A stretch of DNA of 64,000 nucleotides from Robiginitomaculum sp. (GTDB lineage Bacteria; Pseudomonadota; Alphaproteobacteria; Caulobacterales; Maricaulaceae). Location of the stretch: positions 7,237 through 71,236 of the forward strand of contig NVXG01000003.1 in assembly GCA_002733805.1 (NCBI GenBank), written 5' to 3'. Positions 35,345 to 43,201 of the stretch are shown piece after piece. How positions within the stretch are numbered: position 1 is the first letter of the stretch; every line of letters starts with the position of its first letter. The notes under the pieces were generated by a model that saw only the letters and a program-made list of their open reading frames with translations, had not been told where the DNA came from and did not search any database. The position numbers and the translations under genes were made by a program.

Positions 35345-36339
35345 TGGTAGTTCGGTCTCTTTTTTTCCTGACGATCTTGGCTGGCTGCCTATTTGGTTTT
35401 TCGGCGCAGGCACATGAGCTGCGCCCAGCTTATCTGTCGGTATCCGAGGCGGCAGAAAACCAATACGATGTTTTGTGGAAAACCCCGGCATTGGGGGAAA
35501 AGCAGCTCGCGCTAAAAGCTCAATTCCCGACTGATTGCCTGATCTCCAACGGAGTGCGACGGGTTGAAAAAAACCAATTTGCCATTGAAACATGGCGGCT
35601 GGATTGCCCGACCTCACTGCGTGGGCGCTCTTTGTCTATTGGCGGGTTGGAAAAAACTCTGACCGATGTGCTGGTGCGAGTTCAATGGTTGGACGGAGCC
35701 ATTTTTATGACCCGCCTGATGCCAGAGAAGACTCGATTGGATTTCACCAAAGAGGAAACACGAGGCGGTATCGCACAAACTTATTTTGGTTTGGGGGTGC
35801 AGCACATTTTAGGTGGGATCGACCACTTAATGTTCGTGTTGGCTGTGTTGCTGTTGATAACCGGTGGCCACAAACTGTTTTGGGCAATAACCGCGTTTAC
35901 TTTGGGCCATAGTATTACCCTGACCTTGGCCACGTTGGACATTGTACAGCTTGATCCGTCTCTAGTTGAGATCCTGATTGCCCTGAGCATCGTGCTGATG
36001 GCCTATGAAGCAACCAGACGATGGCAGGGACATTCGGGACTGACCTTGCAATTTCCCTGGGTCGTTACCTTCAGCTTTGGGTTGTTACACGGGTTTGGGT
36101 TTGCCGGGGCTTTGCGAAATATCGGTTTGCCGCAAACTGATTTTCCCATCGCACTTTTGTTTTTTAATGTTGGGGTCGAGGCGGGTCAGCTCCTGTTTAT
36201 TGCCGCCATTTTTATACTGGTCGCGCTGCCGTTCATAAAACTATACAGGCAATCCCCCAACCCCATGATGTTGGCTGGGTACGGGATTGGCATCATGGCC
36301 GTATTCTGGACATTGCAGCGTGCGGCATTGGTGTTTTAA
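35341..36339 (+). CDS. HupE/UreJ-family protein (copy 1)
   Basis: This 332-residue protein has a signal peptide, an exported N-terminal domain starting HELRPAYLSV, and then six to seven TM helices with the family motif GGIDHLMFVLAVLL and FTLGHSITLTL, and FGLLHGFGFAGAL further on. HupE/UreJ proteins are linked to Ni/Co transport; the larger N-terminal version is common in DUF3604 clusters. Translation is coupled to the isomerase gene (ATGA). It may supply or remove the metal needed by the DUF3604 enzymes. Confidence 0.85.
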   Translation: MMVVRSLFFLTILAGCLFGFSAQAHELRPAYLSVSEAAENQYDVLWKTPALGEKQLALKAQFPTDCLISNGVRRVEKNQFAIETWRLDCPTSLRGRSLSIGGLEKTLTDVLVRVQWLDGAIFMTRLMPEKTRLDFTKEETRGGIAQTYFGLGVQHILGGIDHLMFVLAVLLLITGGHKLFWAITAFTLGHSITLTLATLDIVQLDPSLVEILIALSIVLMAYEATRRWQGHSGLTLQFPWVVTFSFGLLHGFGFAGALRNIGLPQTDFPIALLFFNVGVEAGQLLFIAAIFILVALPFIKLYRQSPNPMMLAGYGIGIMAVFWTLQRAALVF

Positions 36340-36406
36340 CCAACCCGATTCTGGTTGTCCTGATGATGCAAGAACGGGGGCACAGGACACCGCGTCAAAG
36401 TACAAA

Positions 36407-37501
36407 TTATGACAGGGTTTGTAACGCCTCTGGATTGTAGTCGTCCAATTCGTCCAAGCGACCGTCCTTGACCTTTGTGGCCCAATTCGGATCTTGCAAT
36501 AGAGCGCGGCCGATGGCGACTAGGTCAAATTCACCTTTGTCGAGGCGCTCGATGATATCATCAAGCGAAGCTGCTTCTGAACCTTCGCCCATAAACGCTC
36601 CGATGAAATCACTGGATAAGCCAACCGAGCCAACGGTGATGGTGGGTAGTCCGGTAAGCTTTTTAGCCCAACCGGCAAGGTTCAAATCCGATCCATCAAA
36701 TTCAGGTTCCCAATATCGCCGTTGTGAGCAGTGCAGAATATCAACGCCTGCATCGACAAAGACCTTCAAAAAGGCTTCCAATTTTTCAGGTGTTTCAGCC
36801 AATTTGGCCGAGTATTCCTGTTGTTTCCATTGAGAAAATCGCAAAATAATCGGGATATCATTACCAATTGCCTTGCGACATTCTTGGATAATTTCAGCGC
36901 CAAACCGGGCGCGATCGGTTAAATCGCCGCCATATTTATCTTCTCGGGCATTCATCACATCCCAGAAAAATTCATCAATTAGATACCCGTGAGCCCCATG
37001 GATTTCGATCGCATCAAAACCGAGCTTTGCGGCGTAGCCAGCAGAGCGCGCGAAGGAGGCAACCATGTCGTCAACTTCCGTCTCGCTCAACACCGGTGCA
37101 ACTAGTTTGCCCGTATGCGTCAGGCCAGATGGGCTGTCTGTCGGGGCTTCGGGTGAAATTCCGGTTCCCGGTTTCCGGGTCATCCCGGTGTGCCATAATT
37201 GTGGCGCGATTTTGCCGCCCGCTGCGTGTACTTTTTCACAAATATTTGCCCAGCCAGCCAGCGGTTCTTTGCCGTGAAACAACGGCACGTTGGTATCGCT
37301 CGAGGCACCCGGACGATCAACGGTGGTTCCTTCGGTGACGATCAAGCCTACATCCGCCGCAGCCCGACGTTGATAATAGTCAGCAACATTGTCACTGGGT
37401 ACGCCGTTGGGCGAAAAACTGCGGGTCATCGGCGCCATAACGATACGATTGGGTAGCGTCATACCGCGACATGAAAAGGGCTGGAATAGAGAGTTTGTCA
37501 T
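36407..37501 (-). CDS. Old yellow enzyme-like alkene reductase (FMN)
   Basis: This protein of about 364 residues starts at MTNSLFQPF with AAGGAT upstream; the longer frame to 37516 has no RBS. It is a TIM barrel with MAPMTRSFS near the N-terminus, FDAIEIHGAHGYLIDEFF (conserved His-x2-His-type active-site region), RFSQWKQQEY, and AIGRALLQDPNW for FMN phosphate binding. It reduces activated C=C bonds with NAD(P)H. It is a stand-alone gene, convergent with HupE. Confidence 0.9.
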   Translation of the reverse strand: MTNSLFQPFSCRGMTLPNRIVMAPMTRSFSPNGVPSDNVADYYQRRAAADVGLIVTEGTTVDRPGASSDTNVPLFHGKEPLAGWANICEKVHAAGGKIAPQLWHTGMTRKPGTGISPEAPTDSPSGLTHTGKLVAPVLSETEVDDMVASFARSAGYAAKLGFDAIEIHGAHGYLIDEFFWDVMNAREDKYGGDLTDRARFGAEIIQECRKAIGNDIPIILRFSQWKQQEYSAKLAETPEKLEAFLKVFVDAGVDILHCSQRRYWEPEFDGSDLNLAGWAKKLTGLPTITVGSVGLSSDFIGAFMGEGSEAASLDDIIERLDKGEFDLVAIGRALLQDPNWATKVKDGRLDELDDYNPEALQTLS

Positions 37502-37764
37502 AAGGATCCTTACCAAAAAATACGGCTTGGATGATTATCCAACCGCGTCAGCAAGGAACTGAAATTGGTACACCAGCCAAAAAAGTCAATGTCCAATCGA
37601 AAATTCCGAGTATTTGCTAGCATGCGGTGATTGATCTGGTTATTTCAACAGGACATAAATCCCTGTCCGGGCAGGTCAATTTTGATGTTGGACAGGCCAA
37701 GCGCTTGCAATCTGTACGTTGGCGCAACATAAATGGCGTGAAATAATCAATGAAAGAGACCGAT

Positions 37765-39051
37765 ATGATGAATCGTTTTTTGGTACTGATTGCCTGTTTG
37801 TGGGGAACATCGGCTTTTGCACAAAGCACAATAATCAAGGCTGGGCACTTGGTTGATGTTGAAAATGGTCAGGTTTTGCAAGATCGTTTCATTTTGGTTG
37901 AAGACGGTTTGATTCGACAAATCGGTTCTGGACCTGAGATTGAATCCGCTCAGAAAACTGAACCGGTTTCCTATATTGATTTGTCAAAATTCACCGTATT
38001 GCCGGGCTTGTCCGACTCTCATGTACATCTGAGCGCCGATGCCAATGCCCACGGCTACAGAAGGCTGACTATTTCAACGCCGCGCGCTGCGATCAATGGA
38101 GTTGCTAATGCCCGAAAGACGATCATGGCTGGCTTTACCACGGTTAGAAACTTGGGCGCCGGGGGTTTTGTCGATGTCGATCTGATGAATGCGATCAATG
38201 AGGGCATAGTGCCGGGGCCGCGTATGATCCCGGCGGGTCGTTCCATCGGAATTACCGGTGGCCATTGCGACACAAATTTATTGCCTTTTGAATATCATAA
38301 GAAGGCGGGCGGTGTGGCTGATGGCCCATGGGCAGTGCGCGCCAAGGTCCGCGAAAACATCAAGTATGGTGCGAAAGTCATCAAATTTTGCGGCACTGGT
38401 GGTGTTTTGTCGAAGGGCACCAAAATCGGGGCACAACAATTCAGCTTTGAAGAAATGAAGGCTTTGGTGGATGAGGCACACTTGTTGGGCCTGAAGGTGG
38501 CGGTGCATGCCCACGGCGAAGATGGGATCAATACCGCTCTGCGGGCAGGGGTGGATTCGGTCGAACATGCCAGCCTGATTTCAGACCAAGGCTTGCGAAC
38601 TGCCAAACGGAACGGGACTTTCCTTAGCATGGATATTTATGTTTCGGATTACATTTTGGGCGAAGGGGAGGCTGCGGGCATTTTGGAAGAATCATTGGCT
38701 AAGGAACGCATTGTTGGCAAAAGGCAGCGTGAGCGGTTTCAGGCTGCGGTACAGGCCGGGGTGAAATTGGCGTTTGGAACTGATGCCGGTGTGTATCCCC
38801 ACGGCGATAATGCGCGGCAATTTGCCTATATGGTCAAATGGGGCATGACCCCGATGCAGGCTATTCAGGCCTCAACCACCTCCAATGCGGAGCTGTTTGG
38901 GTTGAGCGACACCATTGGTTCGCTGACGGTTGGTAAAATCGCAGATATTATCGCGGTTCAAGAAGACCCAACTCAAAATATCCGAACACTTGAGCATGTG
39001 GTCTTTGTTATGAAAGACGGACGTGTCGTATTGCCAATTGCTGACGATTAA
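37765..39051 (+). CDS. Exported metal-dependent amidohydrolase
   Basis: This protein of about 428 residues has a signal peptide (MMNRFLVLIACLWGTSAFA) and an amidohydrolase barrel. Metal-site features are SHVH at the first strand, the lysine region GAKVIKFCGTGG, VAVHAHGED, SVEHASL and the final FGTDAGVYPHG. This matches the imidazolonepropionase/prolidase-like group often acting on acylated amino acids or dipeptides. The start is at ATG 37765 or 37768 after GAGAC. It is probably in an operon with the amidase 18 bp downstream. Confidence 0.87.
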   Translation: MMNRFLVLIACLWGTSAFAQSTIIKAGHLVDVENGQVLQDRFILVEDGLIRQIGSGPEIESAQKTEPVSYIDLSKFTVLPGLSDSHVHLSADANAHGYRRLTISTPRAAINGVANARKTIMAGFTTVRNLGAGGFVDVDLMNAINEGIVPGPRMIPAGRSIGITGGHCDTNLLPFEYHKKAGGVADGPWAVRAKVRENIKYGAKVIKFCGTGGVLSKGTKIGAQQFSFEEMKALVDEAHLLGLKVAVHAHGEDGINTALRAGVDSVEHASLISDQGLRTAKRNGTFLSMDIYVSDYILGEGEAAGILEESLAKERIVGKRQRERFQAAVQAGVKLAFGTDAGVYPHGDNARQFAYMVKWGMTPMQAIQASTTSNAELFGLSDTIGSLTVGKIADIIAVQEDPTQNIRTLEHVVFVMKDGRVVLPIADD

Positions 39052-39069
39052 CCGGAAGGGGTTTTTCAA

Positions 39070-40734
39070 ATGAGTGTTTTGATGAGACATAAATTTTCGT
39101 CTGGAGTGCTTGCTCTGGCGTTGAGTGCTTTGGTGCTGTCCGGTTGTACACCGCCGCAAACCAGCAAGCAGAGCGAAGCGGCATCCGTTTCGCAATCGAA
39201 GATTGAAAACCCTGCCCCATTTGGCTGGTCTTTGCCTGAAATTTCTGCCGCCGTGCAATCTGGTGAGCTTTCATCAAGCGAGCTGGTCGCGGCGTATCTG
39301 GCCCGCATTGAGGCAGTTGATCGGGCTGGGCCACAGCTACAGAGCATTTTGACGCTGAATCTGGATGCTATGAACCAAGCCAAAGCTCTGGATGCTGAAT
39401 TAGTGGCTGGAAATTCGCGCGGTCCGTTGCATGGCATACCCATTTTGGTCAAAGACAATATTGAAACCCGCGACCCAATGCCGACAACTGCTGGCTCAAC
39501 GGCATTGCAAAATAATCTAAACCATCGTGATGCGCCGTTGATTGCCAATTTACGCGAAGCCGGTGCCGTTATTCTGGGCAAAACCAATTTGTCACAATGG
39601 GCTAATTTTCGCTCGAATGCGTCGATCAGCGGATGGAGCGCTTTGGGTGGTCAAACCAGAAATCCGCATATTCTGGATCGATCGCCCTGCGGGTCCAGTG
39701 CGGGTAGTGGCGTTGCAGTCGCCGCATTTCTAACTAGTGGTGCGATTGGCACAGAGACCAATGGCTCGATCAGTTGCCCTTCAGCGCGCAACGGCATTGT
39801 TGGATTTAAGCCAACAGTAGGCTTGGTTTCGCAACGTTTGATCATTCCCATATCATCTACCCAAGACACAGCTGGCCCGATGACCTTAAGCGTAGAGGGG
39901 GCTGCCTTGATGTTGGACGGAATGACCGGGCGAAGTGGAGAACAGTCTTTTACTCGCTTGCTGAAAAAATCCGCATTGGATGGCAAAAGGATTGGCGTAC
40001 TACGCTTTGCTCAAGGCAAGATTCCAGCCATTCAGGATCGGTTTGAAAAAGCTCTTTTAGTGTTGGAGGAAGCCGGTGCGGTATTGATCGATATCGATAC
40101 CTATGAACCACCAAAATCATTTTGGGATGATTCATTTGCGGTTTTGCAGTGGGAGTTCAAAGAGACGTTAAATGCTTATCTTGCTGGGACAAGCGAGCAG
40201 GTAAAGACCAGATCACTGGCTGAATTGATTGCCTTTAATCAGGTAGAACGTGAAATTGAACAATCCCTGTTTGATCAGGATGTCTTTGAAATGTCCGAAG
40301 CCCGTACCGGGTTGGATGACCCAGAATACCTGAAGGCACTAAATCTTGTCCTTACCGCAACCCGTCAGGATGGTATTGATAGGATTTTGGGTGAGAACCA
40401 GCTTGACCTGCTGGTTGCGCCAACGGGTGCCCCGGCATTTTTAATTGATCCGGTTTTTGGGGATGGTTTCCCAGGTGGAAATACCGGTGGGGGATGGATG
40501 GCGGCCATTGCCGGATACCCGCATTTGACAGTACCAATGGGAAGCATTTCCGCTTTGCCGGTCGGTATCTCGTTTATGGGAGCCGCAGGTCAGGATGCCG
40601 AAGTGCTGGCCGCCGGGTATGCCTATGAAATTCGTAGCGCCAAGCGGGTAATTCCGCAGTTTTTACCAAGTGCTGACGCTGTACCATCTGTTCAAAAAGC
40701 GTTTATGCGTCGACCAAGGCCAGCCAGTGAGTAG
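39070..40734 (+). CDS. Amidase-signature lipoprotein
   Basis: This 554-residue protein has a lipoprotein signal (lipobox VLSGC). The Ser-cisSer-Lys triad is visible: Lys in ILVKDNIETRDPMP, cis-Ser in CGSSAGSG and nucleophile Ser in GTETNGSISCP. It hydrolyses an amide in the periplasm or at the outer membrane. The gene follows the amidohydrolase and ends 2 bp from the convergent sulfotransferase. The pair suggests stepwise breakdown of amidated or peptide compounds. Confidence 0.9.
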   Translation: MSVLMRHKFSSGVLALALSALVLSGCTPPQTSKQSEAASVSQSKIENPAPFGWSLPEISAAVQSGELSSSELVAAYLARIEAVDRAGPQLQSILTLNLDAMNQAKALDAELVAGNSRGPLHGIPILVKDNIETRDPMPTTAGSTALQNNLNHRDAPLIANLREAGAVILGKTNLSQWANFRSNASISGWSALGGQTRNPHILDRSPCGSSAGSGVAVAAFLTSGAIGTETNGSISCPSARNGIVGFKPTVGLVSQRLIIPISSTQDTAGPMTLSVEGAALMLDGMTGRSGEQSFTRLLKKSALDGKRIGVLRFAQGKIPAIQDRFEKALLVLEEAGAVLIDIDTYEPPKSFWDDSFAVLQWEFKETLNAYLAGTSEQVKTRSLAELIAFNQVEREIEQSLFDQDVFEMSEARTGLDDPEYLKALNLVLTATRQDGIDRILGENQLDLLVAPTGAPAFLIDPVFGDGFPGGNTGGGWMAAIAGYPHLTVPMGSISALPVGISFMGAAGQDAEVLAAGYAYEIRSAKRVIPQFLPSADAVPSVQKAFMRRPRPASE

Positions 40735-40736
40735 GG

Positions 40737-42320
40737 CTAATCTTCAGCCAGATTGCGGAGATCGGAGAGCAGGCCGTTTAATTGCTCGCCATAACGCTTC
40801 CATCGACCGATAGAGCCGGAATAGAGCGGTTGGCGCACTTGCACCGAACTTGCGGTGGAGACAGGTGCGCTGTTCTCGTGAAATCGCATACAGGCGTCAT
40901 TCCATGGCAAATCACAAAATTCCAACAATCGCCGGGTCTGGTTCTCTTGATCATGGACGATATTCTCATACCGGACTTCCATGAACCGATTGGCTGGCAA
41001 TACGTCCCGCCATTGTGTCATCAAATGATCAAACCCCTGATAGAACTGTGCCGTATCTGCAAGGTCATAGGTATAGTTGTAATAGGAGTGTTGCACCGTA
41101 AACAATTGTCGGTAATTGCTTAAACAACTATCCATTGCCCCGCGCCGCAAGACGATCATTTTGGCATTGGGCATCGCGCGGTGGATCAAGGCCGCATAAA
41201 AGAAGTTCAGCGGCATTTTGTCGGTCATTCTGTCAGCGCCGCGAGCCAGTTCAATCGTATTTTTGATGTACATCTGGCCAATGGTATCCATGGGGATGTC
41301 GCTAGCCGCGATCAATGTTTCGGGGTCCATCACCATATTGGAACGGGTCTGGGTTGCCTCTTTGATCAGGCCAGCAAATACGTTTAATTCACCAGCTGAA
41401 ACGACGTCAGGATGCGATGATAAAATACGATCGACCAAAGTTGTTCCAGTGCGGGGCAATCCAAAAATAAAAATCGGGCTGGCGGACGTGGCCTCGGTAC
41501 CCGCTGAACTTTGTAAGGACTGGCTGGTTTGTTTTGCGGCTTCAAACAGGCCAGAATAATTGAACGAATTGGACGGCAGCGAGTTTCGTTTTTTCTCTTT
41601 TGCCTTTTGGAGCCATTGCAGGCTTTCTTCATATCGCCCCAAGTCTTCCAGTGTTTTTGCAATGGCATGGCCCAGATGCAAAGCCGCATCTGCATTGGAG
41701 CTATGTTGCTCAAACAATAGAACCAACTGATCCAGATGGTTCGTTTTGGGTGTTTGTCTTGCAAGCGCGACCAGTGAAGACCAGGCGCGATAATGGGCCG
41801 GATCCCGGCTTAAGGTGCTCTGGTAGGCAAGTTCGGCTTTCGAAAACTCACCCAAAAACTGATGTGATGCCGCCATGTTATAGTGAAAATTTGCCGGTCG
41901 CATATCCATGGACACGGCTTTTTCGAAAAACGGAATAGCCTTTTCATGAAATCCGGTGCGGCTGTATACGACGCCAATCGTATCAGCCACATAGGCATCT
42001 TCGATTGGCAAGTTGGCGGCCTGATCAATGACGTCTTTTGCGTGGTTCTGGCGACCCAAAATCGTTAGAACCTGTGCGAAATAGGCGTAATAGCGCGCAG
42101 CCTTTCCATCCAATGCAATGGCTCTGGAGTATAACTCGCAGGCCTTTGTGTGGTTGTCATGTTGTGCAGTAAGGCGGCCTAATAGATAGAATGCTTCGGC
42201 ATTATCAGGATCGCTTTTAAGAACCTCTATGCAGGCGCCATGGGCAGCCCGAAACGCACCTTGTGATAATTGGTGCTCTGCTTCTTTGAGGATCAGAGCT
42301 AGTCTTGTTTCATTCTTCAT
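40737..42320 (-). CDS. TPR-repeat sulfotransferase
   Basis: This 527-residue protein has an N-terminal part (~10-240) of about six TPR units (AEAFYLLGRLTAQHDNHTKACELYSRAI) and a C-terminal sulfotransferase-like domain starting with the PAPS loop IFGLPRTGTTLVDRILSSHP (~290) and including DKMPLNFFYAALI. Such TPR-sulfotransferases modify sugars, peptides or metabolites; the acceptor is unknown. No sulfate activation genes are near. Confidence 0.88.
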   Translation of the reverse strand: MKNETRLALILKEAEHQLSQGAFRAAHGACIEVLKSDPDNAEAFYLLGRLTAQHDNHTKACELYSRAIALDGKAARYYAYFAQVLTILGRQNHAKDVIDQAANLPIEDAYVADTIGVVYSRTGFHEKAIPFFEKAVSMDMRPANFHYNMAASHQFLGEFSKAELAYQSTLSRDPAHYRAWSSLVALARQTPKTNHLDQLVLLFEQHSSNADAALHLGHAIAKTLEDLGRYEESLQWLQKAKEKKRNSLPSNSFNYSGLFEAAKQTSQSLQSSAGTEATSASPIFIFGLPRTGTTLVDRILSSHPDVVSAGELNVFAGLIKEATQTRSNMVMDPETLIAASDIPMDTIGQMYIKNTIELARGADRMTDKMPLNFFYAALIHRAMPNAKMIVLRRGAMDSCLSNYRQLFTVQHSYYNYTYDLADTAQFYQGFDHLMTQWRDVLPANRFMEVRYENIVHDQENQTRRLLEFCDLPWNDACMRFHENSAPVSTASSVQVRQPLYSGSIGRWKRYGEQLNGLLSDLRNLAED

Positions 42321-42377
42321 CGGGCGTTTTCATTCTACCGGTGCTGACTTGCCGGCTTGTTTCAATGTCAAGTAAAA

Positions 42378-42860
42378 TCAGGGCGTGATAAATCGGCCTC
42401 GTGTCTTGATATCTTCAATTACAGTAAAGCTGTTGGTTTGGGAAATGCCCGGGATTTCGGATATTTTTTCAAGGAGAACTTGGCGAAACTCATCCATGTT
42501 ACTGACGCAAACTTTCAGCAGGCAATCAAACATTCCAGCTACCATGTGGCATTCAATAACCTCTGGAATGTCGAGAATGTGTTCGCTAAAGGTTTGAAAG
42601 GTCTTGTTGGTCGAGTCGGTGAACGTGACCTGGATGAAGGTGGTAAATCCTCGGTCAACCAGGCCCGGATTCAGGCGGGCTGTGTAGCCCTCAATATACC
42701 CTTGGCGCTCCAGTCGTTTGATGCGTTCGGCGCAGGGCGTTTGGCTGAGGCCAACTGTTTTAGCGATCTCAACGAAGCTAGCCCGGCCATTTTCCTCGAG
42801 AATGGCCATGATTTTCCGGTCAATTGAATCTGATTTATCTGTGTGTTGTTTTGGCAACAT
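42378..42860 (-). CDS. Lrp/AsnC-family transcription regulator
   Basis: This 160-residue protein has an N-terminal HTH (MAILEENGRASFVEIAKTVGLSQTPCAERIKRLE) and a C-terminal RAM ligand domain (VIECHMVAGMFDCLLKV). It probably responds to an amino acid and controls the divergent TonB receptor at 43202 or the neighbouring amidase genes. The 341-bp AT-rich gap before the receptor would hold its sites. Confidence 0.9.
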   Translation of the reverse strand: MLPKQHTDKSDSIDRKIMAILEENGRASFVEIAKTVGLSQTPCAERIKRLERQGYIEGYTARLNPGLVDRGFTTFIQVTFTDSTNKTFQTFSEHILDIPEVIECHMVAGMFDCLLKVCVSNMDEFRQVLLEKISEIPGISQTNSFTVIEDIKTRGRFITP

Positions 42861-43201
42861 AGCGAATTTCTCTGTTTGGGTGGGGGAAACGTAATATTTT
42901 CTAGATTAAACACCAATATAACCCGTAAATATAGTTAAAAAGGCTAAGTTGGGCATCAAAACCAGTGTTTTTCATTGAAAACGAACCAAAGATACAGGAT
43001 TTTCCACTTTTCAAATACCTATTTGCAGGTATGGTTTTAGGGTGCGGTAGCAGATGAAGCTCTTCAGATGTTGGAAGCCGTTGAAAAAAATATAGACTTG
43101 CAAATAGAAGCAGGGATAGAAAAAGAGACTAATCATATAGCAGACAAAGGCTGCGGCCTTTGCAGGCTGGGCCGGTATAAATTTCACCAAGGGGATTGAA
43201 C
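42861..43201. promoter_or_regulatory. AT-rich divergent control region, Lrp regulator and TonB receptor
   Basis: No gene is supported. It includes a 6-bp inverted repeat ATACCT/AGGTAT with 6-bp spacer at 43015-43032 and several A/T tracts (e.g. near 42890-42940) of the kind bound by Lrp-family proteins. An AAGGGG RBS precedes the receptor ATG. Confidence 0.45.
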
